From NCBI RefSeq assembly GCF_000741765.1, contig NZ_JGZU01000017.1, forward strand, positions 1 to 64,000: a DNA stretch of 64,000 nt. Direction: 5' to 3'. Made by a program: the position numbers and the translations under genes. The notes below the pieces were generated by a model. The model had not been told where the DNA came from and did not search any database. It saw only the letters and a list, made by a program, of their open reading frames with translations. This document shows, in pieces, positions 8,136-17,178 of the stretch (its first letter is position 1; each line of letters opens with the position of its first letter). This stretch comes from Bifidobacterium tsurumiense (GTDB lineage: Bacteria; Actinomycetota; Actinomycetes; Actinomycetales; Bifidobacteriaceae).

Positions 8136-10175
8136 TTATTCAGCCAAAGGATCGCTGCCGGGACGAACCAGAACAGGCAATGTGTGGTAGTCGAATTGTT
8201 CGGTGTACCACTTGCCTGGCTCATACATCTCGCCGGTCAGCAAATTCTTCCAAGACTTTCCTGCTTGATCGCCGCCTGCATCCGGCACGTAGAAGCGTGC
8301 GGTGCCGTCTTCGCTGAAGACTGGAGCAACCAGCAAATCATCACCAAGCATGTACTGCGTGTCCAGATCCTCGCATGCAGGATCCTTCGGGAATTCCAGA
8401 ACCATGGCACGCATCATCGGCACGCCAGTGGCATGGGTTTCCTCAGACATACGCTTGAGATATGGCACAAGCTTGAGCTTGAGCTCAGTGAATTCGCGAG
8501 CCACTTCTACAGCCTCTTCGCCATACAGCCACGGCACCTTGTATTCATTGGAACCGTGATAACGGGAATGAGAGCTCAGCAGGCCGAACTGGGTCCAGCG
8601 CTTATAGAGATCAGGTGAAGGCTTGTCTTCAAAGCCGGCAATATCGTGGCTCCAATAACCGAATCCGCTCATGCCGAAGCTCAGACCCGCACGCAAGGAT
8701 TCTGCCATAGAAGGATAATTCGAAGAGCAATCACCACCCCAGTGCACCGGGAATTGCTGGCCGCCGACCGTCGCCGAACGCGCAAACAGAATCGCCTGAT
8801 CCTCGCCCTTGACTTCAGCGATGACGTCATACACCGCCTTGTTGTACAAGTAGGTGTAGTAGTTATGCATCAGCTGTGGATCGGAACCGTCGTAATACAC
8901 CACATCATCAACCGGGATGCGCTCGCCGAAATCGGTCTTGAAGCAATCCACGCCCTGGGCCATCAAGGCCTTGAGCTTGTCCTGATACCAGCGAACAGCC
9001 TCGGGATTGGTGAAGTCGACAATCGCCATACCGGCCTGCCATTTGTCCCACTGCCACACCTGGCCGTTGGTGCGCTTGATGAAGTACCCCTTGGCTGCGC
9101 CTTCTTTGAAAAGCGGTGATTTCTGTCCGATATAGGAGTTGATCCATACGCATACCTTCAAGCCGCGCTCATGGAGCTTGGCAAGCATGCCTTCCGGATC
9201 GGGGAATTTGTCCTCATCCCATTCGAAGTTGCACCACTCGAGTTCCTTCATCCAACGGCAGTCGAAGTGGAAGACCGACAGCGGGATATTACGCTCAGCC
9301 ATGCCGTCAACGAACTGCATGACGGTGTTCTCGTCATAATCCGTGGTGAACGAAGTGGACAGCCACAGGCCGTAGCTCCAATCCGGAACCAGCGGTGGCT
9401 TGCCCGTCAAATCGGTGTATGTATTGAGGATTGCCTTCAGATCCTCGCCGCCGATAACGGAGTAGCTCATCTCTTGCTCGGGTACGGAGAACTGCACACG
9501 GGAAACCTTCTCCGAACCGATTTCAAAGCTGACCTTGCCGGGAGTGTTCACGAAGAGACCATAGTTGCGGTTGGACAAGTAGAACGGGATGTTCTTGTAT
9601 GCCTGTTCCGTGCCGGTGCCGCCATCCTCATTCCAAATATCAACGGTTTGGCCATTCTTGATGAAGTTGGTGAAACGCTCGCCCAGGCCGTAGATCTTCT
9701 CGCCGACACCCAGATTCATCTGCTCAGAAACATGGATCTGACCTTCCGGATCGGTGACCAAGGCCTTGGCGCGCCAACCGGAGCGAGCGATTTCCTTGCC
9801 GTCATAGAGATACTGGAAGTCGATGCTCTCGCCCTTGGCAATACGCAGGCTCAATCGTCCTGAGGTGAATACCCAAGCATCCTCACCGTCTTCTATGGAC
9901 ACCTCAGGATTGGAGATGTTCAAATTGAATTCGGGATCATGGCTGCGATCCTCTTCGAAATTCACGAGCCTTGTCGTAATGATATCCGGACGAGGACTGG
10001 TGACCTCGATGGTCATGATACCGCCATCAAGCGTCTGTCCGGCGTTATGAATTGGGACGCCGAAGGGACAAAACAGAGTGAGCTTGCCTTCTTCGATATT
10101 TGCCGTGTACACGTTTGCCGCATACTTCACGTCATAGCCGTCTTTAACAAGCCATCCGCCGTTGAGGAACTTCAT
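8136..10175 (-). CDS. yicI: GH31 alpha-xylosidase (YicI-like)
   Basis: 679 residues, no signal peptide, cytoplasmic. FKTDFGE carries the nucleophile D415 and HWGGDCSS the acid/base D482; both spacing and context match the E. coli alpha-xylosidase YicI closely. Order: N-terminal beta-sandwich (1-245), TIM barrel (about 260-590), C-terminal beta domains. It should remove the alpha-1,6-xylose from the non-reducing end of imported xyloglucan oligosaccharides, alternating with the GH3 beta-glucosidase encoded just upstream. AAAGGAG lies 9 bases before the ATG. The 67-base gap to the GH3 gene contains an AT-rich palindrome. An alpha-glucosidase role is less likely given the YicI-like motifs. Confidence 0.92.
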   Translation of the reverse strand: MKFLNGGWLVKDGYDVKYAANVYTANIEEGKLTLFCPFGVPIHNAGQTLDGGIMTIEVTSPRPDIITTRLVNFEEDRSHDPEFNLNISNPEVSIEDGEDAWVFTSGRLSLRIAKGESIDFQYLYDGKEIARSGWRAKALVTDPEGQIHVSEQMNLGVGEKIYGLGERFTNFIKNGQTVDIWNEDGGTGTEQAYKNIPFYLSNRNYGLFVNTPGKVSFEIGSEKVSRVQFSVPEQEMSYSVIGGEDLKAILNTYTDLTGKPPLVPDWSYGLWLSTSFTTDYDENTVMQFVDGMAERNIPLSVFHFDCRWMKELEWCNFEWDEDKFPDPEGMLAKLHERGLKVCVWINSYIGQKSPLFKEGAAKGYFIKRTNGQVWQWDKWQAGMAIVDFTNPEAVRWYQDKLKALMAQGVDCFKTDFGERIPVDDVVYYDGSDPQLMHNYYTYLYNKAVYDVIAEVKGEDQAILFARSATVGGQQFPVHWGGDCSSNYPSMAESLRAGLSFGMSGFGYWSHDIAGFEDKPSPDLYKRWTQFGLLSSHSRYHGSNEYKVPWLYGEEAVEVAREFTELKLKLVPYLKRMSEETHATGVPMMRAMVLEFPKDPACEDLDTQYMLGDDLLVAPVFSEDGTARFYVPDAGGDQAGKSWKNLLTGEMYEPGKWYTEQFDYHTLPVLVRPGSDPLAE

Positions 10176-10216
10176 ACTTGCATCTCCTTTGACCGCGTTA
10201 TTTCATTTGTATTTCC

Positions 10217-10241
10217 GTTATTGATAAGTCTATAAATAAAC
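10217..10241. promoter_or_regulatory. Candidate operator upstream of GH31
   Basis: GTTATTGATA and TATAAATAAAC form an imperfect AT-rich inverted repeat with a 4-base spacer, between the GH3 stop codon and the GH31 ribosome site. It resembles the palindrome at 18277-18300 at the head of the operon (shared half TTATTTATA). It may be a binding site for the LacI regulator at 368-1396; this is inference. Confidence 0.4.
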
Positions 10242-10242
10242 A

Positions 10243-12372
10243 TTATTCGACACGTCCATTCAGGCGAATATCTTGTACAGATTCGCCCACAAACACCTGT
10301 GCTTGTGGCGCGAGCGCAAAAGCGTCGCGTTCATTGGACCAATACCGCAAGGCCTTATGTGAAGCCATATCGATGGTCACCTGCCTGATTTCGCCGGGCT
10401 GCAACAATACCTTGTCAAACCCTTTGAGCTCTTTGACTGGACGGTCTTCACCGGTTCCCTCAAGTCCCAGATACACTTGAGGAACGGCATATCCCGCCCG
10501 ATCCCCTGTGTTCTTAATGGTGAATGCAACCCGCACCTTGTCATCAATGCGCTGCACCGAGAGCGCGGAGTAATCATAGCTGGTATAGCTAAGGCCGTGC
10601 CCGAAGCAGAAGCGGACTGGAATGTTGCGGGTTTCGTAATAACGGTAGCCCACATAAATATCTTCCGTATAATCCACATGCCCTGCCAAGCCGAAGGTGC
10701 CGACTGCGTGCGCAGGAGAGTCTTCCAGCGCAATCGGGAAACTCTCCGGCAAGTGGCCGCTTGGATTCTCCCTACCCACCAGCACTTCTGCGAGTGCGGT
10801 GCCACCCTCGCTACCGGCATACCAGCTCCAGACCAAGGCATGCACGCGATCAGCCCATCGCATGGTCACCGGCGAACCCGCGACCATGGTGACCACCATA
10901 TCGGGCGCGACATCAAGCAACGCTTCGATCAAAGCATCCTGACCATACGGCAAGTCCATGGTCTCGCGATCGCGACCCTCAAGATCATGGTCATGATCGA
11001 GTCCACCTACGAATATCACGGGAAGACCCGCTTGAGCATATTCCTTGGCACGAGTCACGGCTTCTTCGCGCAACTGCTTGGCCTGCGCCTCATCGGAGTT
11101 TGCATCGCCTGTGGAATTCTCCAGGCTCTCCTCCTGCCATGACGAATCCTGGGTGACCTGCTTGGCAAGATAGCCCGGAAGGTATTCTATGTCGACATTG
11201 CCGCCGATCAGGCCGTTCAATCCCAAAATGGGCGTAATCTCATGCAAGGCCTTGATGACGGCGCTGCCGCCGCCGTTGGAATGCGTTCGATCCGCGTTCG
11301 CGCCGATAACCAGCATTCGATCGAAACCGCGCACATCGAGAGGCAGCAGGCTCTTATCGTTCTTCAAGAGCACCACGGCTTGCCTTGCGATATCCAATGC
11401 TGTTTGCGCATGCTCGATGCTCGCGAAGCTGCCAGAGTGACGCGCGTTAGAATTCTTGCCGAGCATATGCAACGCATCCATAACGCTTAAAATGCGCACG
11501 ACTTTGGCGTCCACATCAGCTTCACTGACCTCACCCGCTTCGATGGCACGTTTGAGTGGATTGGCGAAATAGTATTCATCAAAATTCGGCGTCACCGCCA
11601 TCTCCACATCCAAGCCGACCTCAGCGCTTGCCTGTGTGCGCTTGACGGCGCTCCAATCGGAGATAACCGCACCTTTGAATCCCCACTCGTCACGAAGGAT
11701 ATCATCCAATAATTCGCTGGATTCACAGCACTGTTTGCCATTCACCAAGTTGTAGGCGCCCATAACCGTCAGCGTGCCGGCATCACGGACGGCAGACTCG
11801 AAGGCCGGCAGATAGATTTCACGCAAGGCCCGTTCACTTATGCTCTCATCAACTTCCAAGCGGTCGGTTTCCTGGCTGTTCGCAGCATAATGCTTTGCAC
11901 ATGCCGCAACGTCAGACTCCTGAACGCCCTTGATGTATTGCACACCTTGTTCCGCGGTCAGCACAGGATCTTCGCTCATATATTCGAAATTACGGCCGCA
12001 TAGAGGGCTGCGCTTGATATTGATAGAAGGTCCCAAAATCACGTCTTTGCCACGGCCGCGCGTCTCTTCGCCCAACACTTTTCCGGTCGCATATGCGAGA
12101 CCGCGATTCCAAGTCGATGCCACAGCGCTGCCGGAAGGCAGGTAGGTCACCAAATCACGGGTATTGTAAAGCGGTGCCCATGAGTCGTTATGCACTTCCG
12201 CACGGACTCCTCTTGGGCCGTCAGACATTTTCCAAGAAGGAATTCCCAGGCGCGGGACTCCTTCGGTGCGGAACAGGCCGGCACCGTGGATCATGCCGAT
12301 TTTCTCGTCCAGTGTGAGCTGCGACAACAGGTTGCGCGCTGTCTCGATATTGTCCTGAGTAATAGTGGTCAT
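10243..12372 (-). CDS. GH3 beta-glucosidase
   Basis: 709 residues, no signal peptide. The N-terminal GH3 barrel contains KH at 160-161 and GAVISDWSAVK with the nucleophile D239. It is followed by the alpha/beta sandwich domain (about 330-560) and a fibronectin-III-like C-terminal domain ending near residue 700. The start at 12372 follows CGAGGTG at 6 bases; an in-frame ATG nine bases upstream overlaps that site. It likely removes the backbone glucose exposed after alpha-xylosidase action on xyloglucan oligosaccharides, and could also hydrolyse cellobiose or gentiobiose. It lies between the GH29 and GH31 genes on the same strand, 58 bases after the fucosidase stop. Confidence 0.92.
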   Translation of the reverse strand: MTTITQDNIETARNLLSQLTLDEKIGMIHGAGLFRTEGVPRLGIPSWKMSDGPRGVRAEVHNDSWAPLYNTRDLVTYLPSGSAVASTWNRGLAYATGKVLGEETRGRGKDVILGPSINIKRSPLCGRNFEYMSEDPVLTAEQGVQYIKGVQESDVAACAKHYAANSQETDRLEVDESISERALREIYLPAFESAVRDAGTLTVMGAYNLVNGKQCCESSELLDDILRDEWGFKGAVISDWSAVKRTQASAEVGLDVEMAVTPNFDEYYFANPLKRAIEAGEVSEADVDAKVVRILSVMDALHMLGKNSNARHSGSFASIEHAQTALDIARQAVVLLKNDKSLLPLDVRGFDRMLVIGANADRTHSNGGGSAVIKALHEITPILGLNGLIGGNVDIEYLPGYLAKQVTQDSSWQEESLENSTGDANSDEAQAKQLREEAVTRAKEYAQAGLPVIFVGGLDHDHDLEGRDRETMDLPYGQDALIEALLDVAPDMVVTMVAGSPVTMRWADRVHALVWSWYAGSEGGTALAEVLVGRENPSGHLPESFPIALEDSPAHAVGTFGLAGHVDYTEDIYVGYRYYETRNIPVRFCFGHGLSYTSYDYSALSVQRIDDKVRVAFTIKNTGDRAGYAVPQVYLGLEGTGEDRPVKELKGFDKVLLQPGEIRQVTIDMASHKALRYWSNERDAFALAPQAQVFVGESVQDIRLNGRVE

Positions 12373-12412
12373 GGTGTACACCTCGTAGTGTTATTGCTGT
12401 GGTATTGATTTT

Positions 12413-12427
12413 CGACTCATTGAGTCG
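12413..12427. promoter_or_regulatory. Perfect short palindrome between GH29 and GH3
   Basis: CGACTCATTGAGTCG is a perfect palindrome around a single central base, 3 bases past the fucosidase stop. There is no U-tract, so it is either a protein site or an mRNA hairpin. The same half-sites (TGAGTCG/CGACTCA) occur at 19345-19365. Confidence 0.35.
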
Positions 12428-12430
12428 TTG

Positions 12431-13918
12431 CTATTCGACGGTGATTTTGAACACCACCGGAAGGCTTGCGTTGGCATTGGTGAAGTCCCGTTGCACAGAC
12501 TCCTGCCTCACGGAGATATTCAACCCTTCTGCATTGCGGTCGAATGAAACCTTTCCTGCACCCAATTGCTCAACGTTTCGAATAACCCCATGGAAGGGTG
12601 GCTGTTCGCTATTGTGATATGACTTCATGCTGGTTATCGTCACTTGTTGACAATCTCCAGGATTCAAACAGCATGCGTAAATCGCACCATTTTTGGATGT
12701 AAATCTGAAATCCTTGGAAGTCCAGACGATCGCCTGTTGATCACTAAATGAGCCGGAAGGCGTCGAAGTAGGCCCTTCTTGCGCCAGCCGCCAAGGCCGC
12801 GAACCATATATGGCTTCACCATTGACCTGCATCCATCGGCCTATGCCTTCGAGCAGCTTGCGATCGTGTTCGGCAATGGAACCGTCCGCTCGCGGGCCAA
12901 CATTCAATAACAGATTGCCATTCTTGCTGACCGTGTCCACCAGCGTAACCAACAGTTCGGCAAGTGTTTTGTATTCCAGCGAATTCGTGTAGCACCACGA
13001 ATTGCGCGCAATGGCCGTATCGGTTTGCCACACATATGGCTTGGCGTCAGCAAAACCGCCGCGCTCCACATCCACAAGACCGCTCCCCCATGCCATGCCA
13101 TCCTCTTTGTAGCAAATGGCGACGGGCAGCCCCAATTCTTTGCCGAGGTTATAGTAGAAAGCCGCCAGTTTCTGCATATATGGATTGAATGCGCTGTGCT
13201 GCACCCACCAATCGAAATACAGCAATTCAGGGCAATAGTTATCGATGATTTCGCATACTCGCAACAGCCAATCCTCAAGGAATTCCTCGGAGGGATATGG
13301 CGTACTGAACAGATCCTGGTTATCAGGTTCAGGCTGGGCTGGCCAATAGAAATCGCCACGTTGCATTGGTTCACGCACATCGGAGTCAAATTCTCGGCCA
13401 TGGCCCATAAACCACCAATGCTCAGCCCGGTGGTTGGATGTGGCGAAATGCATATCACGATTCAATGTGGCCTCGCGCAGTTCGCCCAGAATATCGCGGT
13501 GAGGTCCCATATCCACAGCATTCCAACGAGAAAGCTCGCTGCGATACATTTGGAAACCGTCATGATGCTCGCTGACGGGGAAATAATATTTCGCTCCGGC
13601 TGCCTTAAAGAGATCGAGCCATTCATTGGCGTCAAATGCCTCGGCCGTGAACATCGGAATGAAATCCTTGTATCCGAATTCCTTGTGAGGCCCGTATGTA
13701 TTGATATGGTGTTCGAACTCCGGATACCCTTTGATATACATATTGCGCGAATACCACTCGTTGCGGAATTCGGGGACCGTGTATAAACCCCAATGGGTAA
13801 AAATGCCGAATTTAGCGTCCGCGAACCATGCGGGTGCTTGCATATGACTGAGCGACTCCCAATTGGCGTCAAACGGCCCCTGGGCAATCACTCTGTCTAT
13901 GGTCTCCAGGTCCATCAT
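12431..13918 (-). CDS. GH29 alpha-L-fucosidase
   Basis: 495 residues from ATG 13918 (a second ATG follows directly), with AAGGAGG 6-9 bases upstream. The longer reading frame to 14053 adds 45 residues of no family similarity. The GH29 barrel is recognised by WFADAKFGIFTHWG (31-44), SEHHDGF (116-122) and LLYFDWW with the likely nucleophile D236. A C-terminal beta-sandwich follows. There is no signal peptide. In this locus it probably removes the terminal fucose of fucogalactoxyloglucan side chains after uptake, exposing galactose for the GH42 enzyme. Activity on human milk or mucin glycans cannot be excluded from sequence. Confidence 0.92.
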   Translation of the reverse strand: MMDLETIDRVIAQGPFDANWESLSHMQAPAWFADAKFGIFTHWGLYTVPEFRNEWYSRNMYIKGYPEFEHHINTYGPHKEFGYKDFIPMFTAEAFDANEWLDLFKAAGAKYYFPVSEHHDGFQMYRSELSRWNAVDMGPHRDILGELREATLNRDMHFATSNHRAEHWWFMGHGREFDSDVREPMQRGDFYWPAQPEPDNQDLFSTPYPSEEFLEDWLLRVCEIIDNYCPELLYFDWWVQHSAFNPYMQKLAAFYYNLGKELGLPVAICYKEDGMAWGSGLVDVERGGFADAKPYVWQTDTAIARNSWCYTNSLEYKTLAELLVTLVDTVSKNGNLLLNVGPRADGSIAEHDRKLLEGIGRWMQVNGEAIYGSRPWRLAQEGPTSTPSGSFSDQQAIVWTSKDFRFTSKNGAIYACCLNPGDCQQVTITSMKSYHNSEQPPFHGVIRNVEQLGAGKVSFDRNAEGLNISVRQESVQRDFTNANASLPVVFKITVE

Positions 13919-13986
13919 CGGACGCCTCCTTGCGCTGGAAATATCACCGGCAGCCGCGCCGGATATGAAAGGAAGAATGTATATAG

Positions 13987-14068
13987 GCACGCCCGCCGGA
14001 AGACGACGGGCGTGCACTGTCGAAATCGTGCGAATCTCATGCGGCATGCCCATGATGGGGCACGCCGC
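13987..14068 (-). terminator. Two tandem hairpins after the binding-protein gene
   Basis: GCGGCATGCCC/GGGGCACGCCGC (14041-14068) and GCACGCCCG/CGGGCGTGC (13987-14015) lie between the binding-protein stop at 14096 and the fucosidase start. Neither has a U-tract. They may partly stop transcription or protect the abundant upstream mRNA, so that the glycosidase genes are expressed at a lower level. Confidence 0.5.
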
Positions 14069-14095
14069 AATCGATTATTTTCGCTGCCCTGACTC

Positions 14096-15880
14096 TTAGT
14101 TGGAGGATGAGCTGGACTCGTCCGAAGAAGAGGTCTTATTGGCATACTCTTCGGCGATGGCCTTACGAGCCGCCTCTTGATCCTTGGCGTTCTTCATATC
14201 GACCTCGAGTACCTGGTCAACGCCCAGACCCTTGACCGTGGAACGCATTTCACTCAGGATCGAGCTGAACTCGGAATCGCTGGAAGCGAAGGAAGCCTTC
14301 CAAGAAGCATTCACGATCTCGGTCTTGACCTGTCCACGCAGTGTGGAGATCTGGGAATCCTCATCAGGCTGGATGAAGGTGGCGCCCGGAGCGACCATGA
14401 TCATGTTATTGGCTTCAAGATACTCCATAGTGGTCTTGTAGCCGCCCATATGCTCGGACCAATCCTGGTTCAGTGCATTGCTATTGGCCTTTTCCAATTC
14501 GCTCGGCCACATGGATGCATTGAAGGAATAGCCGGTTTCAGGATCGGTATCGTTGACGAGCACCGTTGGGAAGTTCAGAGCGGATACACCGTCGGAGTAG
14601 GAACCACCACCGTATTCATCAGGAACATTGGCGGATCCACCATTGAGCACGGTCTCGCCGAAGTCAGTGAGCACAGGCTGGCCGTCCTTGATCTCCCAGT
14701 TCAGACCCTTCGGACCTGCTGCGCCACCGGTTTGGGCGCCGGAATCATACACGCCTTCGGAGGAATACAGCCAATCGATGAACTTGACCAAGCGCTGCTT
14801 GTTCTTGGCATTGGCACCGAGTGCGATCATGGTGCTGCTGCCATCAGGTGTTGCACCGTAGGAGAAGATCTTCTGATCCTTCATTGGGGCAATCATGAAG
14901 CCCTTGCCTGCAGCCTTGTTTTCAGTGGTGTTGTATGCCGCCTGACCCAACCAAGGCCAGAAGGAGAAGAGCACCTTGCCTTCCTTGTACTTGGAGTTCA
15001 TGGTGTCGTAATTCTGCGTGGTGGACTCGGGGTCGACAATACCGGCCTTATTGGCTGCGTAGAAGAATTTCAGGACGCGCTCGTAGATGCCATTCTCATC
15101 GGTGACCGACTCATAATCAGAGCCGTCAGCCTTGGCGAGTACGAAGCCCATTTCGTCGAATCCGTAGAATGTTGCGGGCTGCTTGGCATTGTTCATCATA
15201 TTGCCGTCCCAGTCCTTGAACAGGCTCATGGCATAGATGTCGTTGGAGCCGGTCTCTTCGCGAGCCTTATCCTGCATCTGCTTGAGTACAGGGATCAGGT
15301 CTTCAAGAGTATTGATTTCCGGATAGCCGATTTCCTTGTAGTAATCCCAACGGATATAGGGGCCGAATGTTGGTTCGAGTCCTTCGCCTGCTTCTGTTGG
15401 AGCTTCGGAGGATACGGAACCCGGGATTCCCCAGACGCCGGATTCCTGGCCGATGTTCTTGTTCAGGTTTTCGGTGGCGTTGGAATACTTCTTGATATTA
15501 TCCATGCCGTCCAGATACGGGGTCATGTCGGCAATGAGCTTGGCCTTGACCAGCTTGGCGCCGCGGCCGGAACCGTAACCGGTGATGATGATGTCGCCGA
15601 GGTTTCCTGCTGCAGAACGAGTATCGAAGAGGGTGCTGCCACCGCCGGCAACATTAGGGGCAACGACATTGAGCTTGATATTGAACTTGTCCTTGATGAG
15701 CTTGGCGAACCAACCCTTTTGTTCGCCCTGGTAGTTGGCCAGCTCGTCGAATACTTCGACGGTCATCAGTGAGCCGTCATCGGCATCCGAAGCGGTTTTG
15801 TCGCCACCGCAACCGGTGAGCGCCAGCATGGCGGATAGCGTCACTGCAACCGCGATACCTGCCTTCTTCTTGAGGGACAT
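14096..15880 (-). CDS. Sugar ABC transporter substrate-binding lipoprotein (LplA-type)
   Basis: 594 residues from ATG 15880, preceded by GGAAGG. The N-terminus is a lipoprotein signal with lipobox LALTGC (C24). The body is a long extracellular solute-binding protein of the LplA/YtcQ kind, which normally pairs with LplB/LplC permeases, exactly as here. The C-terminal tail is serine-rich. It lies downstream of both permease genes after a long 343-base leader with several hairpins. The size and the neighbouring enzymes suggest it binds large branched oligosaccharides from xyloglucan, which is inference. No ATPase gene is nearby. Confidence 0.9.
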   Translation of the reverse strand: MSLKKKAGIAVAVTLSAMLALTGCGGDKTASDADDGSLMTVEVFDELANYQGEQKGWFAKLIKDKFNIKLNVVAPNVAGGGSTLFDTRSAAGNLGDIIITGYGSGRGAKLVKAKLIADMTPYLDGMDNIKKYSNATENLNKNIGQESGVWGIPGSVSSEAPTEAGEGLEPTFGPYIRWDYYKEIGYPEINTLEDLIPVLKQMQDKAREETGSNDIYAMSLFKDWDGNMMNNAKQPATFYGFDEMGFVLAKADGSDYESVTDENGIYERVLKFFYAANKAGIVDPESTTQNYDTMNSKYKEGKVLFSFWPWLGQAAYNTTENKAAGKGFMIAPMKDQKIFSYGATPDGSSTMIALGANAKNKQRLVKFIDWLYSSEGVYDSGAQTGGAAGPKGLNWEIKDGQPVLTDFGETVLNGGSANVPDEYGGGSYSDGVSALNFPTVLVNDTDPETGYSFNASMWPSELEKANSNALNQDWSEHMGGYKTTMEYLEANNMIMVAPGATFIQPDEDSQISTLRGQVKTEIVNASWKASFASSDSEFSSILSEMRSTVKGLGVDQVLEVDMKNAKDQEAARKAIAEEYANKTSSSDESSSSSN

Positions 15881-16079
15881 GGTGTCCTTCCTTTCCTTAT
15901 GGTGTGATTTTTCGGGATACGTGTTTGTGTGTGTTGTCGGCTTGACTGAGGATCGTTTCCGACAAACTTGCAACAGCCCTTTAACGATTTGCCTCGGCCT
16001 TACGGCTTGCTTCTCGCCATCCGATTTGAGGCCGTTGCCTTTTCCTTGCCTTCAGTTCTGTCGTCAAGGGTTGGTGGGT

Positions 16080-16097
16080 GTTAAAGGTGTCTTTAAC
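16080..16097. other. Hairpin in the long leader of the binding-protein gene
   Basis: GTTAAAG/CTTTAAC with a GTGT loop lies inside the 343-base untranslated stretch 15881-16223. Another compact hairpin, CCGGC/GCCGG, lies near 16131-16144. I see no open reading frame and no recognised riboswitch here. Confidence 0.4.
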
Positions 16098-16183
16098 TCG
16101 GTAACCGTGCTTGGTCTTATGCAATTTTTGACCGGCGGAGCCGGACTGTGTTTCTGCCTCAGCTCCCTTAGTGGGCGCCTCGG

Positions 16184-16227
16184 CTAAGTCGGATGACAGC
16201 CCACTGGGCTGTCATCTATCGACTTAG
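16184..16227 (-). terminator. Strong hairpin between permease and binding-protein genes
   Basis: GATGACAGCCCA pairs with TGGGCTGTCATC (16192-16216), extended outside by CTAAGTCG/CGACTTAG, so the stem includes the permease stop codon at 16224. There is no U-tract. It could be an mRNA-processing or stabilising element rather than a full terminator. Confidence 0.6.
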
Positions 16228-17174
16228 CCCTTTACCGCTCCAAGCATCATGCCTTTGACGAAGAAGCGCTGGAAGAAGGGGTAGACGAAGAGGATCGGGA
16301 GCACGACGATAACGGATACCGTCATGCGGATCGAGGTCGGCGTTTGCTGGGTTGCCAGAGCCGCAACGTTCATTGCAGTTCCTGCGCTCGCCTTCACCGA
16401 TGCAGCCAATGCATTGGCCTGGTTGATGTAGGTGTACAGCAAATACTGCAGGGAATACAGCTTGGAATCCGTCATGTAGATCAGGGTGTCCTGGAAGGAG
16501 TTCCACTGACCGACCGCAGAGAAGATAGCGACCGTAGCCAAGATTGGCGTACACATCGGCAGGATGATCTTGCCGAATACCGTCATGGTTCCTGCGCCAT
16601 CCATTTCCGCAGCTTCTTGAAGGCTTGCAGGAATGGATTCCACATAGGTCTTCACCAAGATGATATTGAATGGCTGAACGATGGCGGGAAGCACATACAC
16701 CCAGAAGTTATTGGTCAGTCCAAGGTTCTTCATGGTGATGAACATAGGAATAAGACCTGCGTTGAAATACATGGTCACCACGATGAAGCGGTACCAGAAG
16801 GTACGACGCCACATCTTCTGCTGAGTGAACATGAATCCCAAGAATGCGCTTGCAATCACGGTCAAGGCAGTACCGATAACGGTACGCGCCAACGAAATGA
16901 AGGCGGCAGTGCTCAGACCATCAAGTGCGAATACCTGCTTGTAGTTCTCCAGATGGAATCCGTCTGGCCACCAATTCACCTGGCCTGCGGCCGAAGCAGC
17001 ATTGTCAGAGATGGAATTGATGATGAGGTAGTAGAAGGGATATACGCAGATAAATGCGAACACCACGAAGAAGAGGATGTTGAATACGTTGTATATCTTC
17101 TCGCCACGGGTACGGCGCATGGAAGGTGCCACGCTGACTGCAACTTTGCTTTTCACGATACGATTCCTTTCCAT
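16224..17174 (-). CDS. Sugar ABC transporter permease (LplC/YtcP-type)
   Basis: 316 residues with six predicted membrane segments, a CUT1-family inner-membrane subunit. The cytoplasmic EAA loop reads EAAEMDGAGTMTVFGKIILP (about 189-208), which docks the ATPase, and the C-terminus ends in the usual KGMMLGAVKG. The YtcP/LplC subgroup partners with YteP/LplB permeases and LplA-type lipoproteins. It starts 4 bases after the upstream permease stop, so the two are translationally coupled. Confidence 0.92.
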   Translation of the reverse strand: MERNRIVKSKVAVSVAPSMRRTRGEKIYNVFNILFFVVFAFICVYPFYYLIINSISDNAASAAGQVNWWPDGFHLENYKQVFALDGLSTAAFISLARTVIGTALTVIASAFLGFMFTQQKMWRRTFWYRFIVVTMYFNAGLIPMFITMKNLGLTNNFWVYVLPAIVQPFNIILVKTYVESIPASLQEAAEMDGAGTMTVFGKIILPMCTPILATVAIFSAVGQWNSFQDTLIYMTDSKLYSLQYLLYTYINQANALAASVKASAGTAMNVAALATQQTPTSIRMTVSVIVVLPILFVYPFFQRFFVKGMMLGAVKG

Positions 17175-17178
17175 CCAC

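Noticed and set aside
13025-13786. Long open frames opposite the GH29 gene
   Set aside because: Shadow of the fucosidase gene on the other strand; no ribosome site and no recognisable protein.
14177-15772. 531-codon open frame opposite the binding-protein gene
   Set aside because: The opposite strand encodes a clear lipoprotein with ribosome site; the shadow has no family features.
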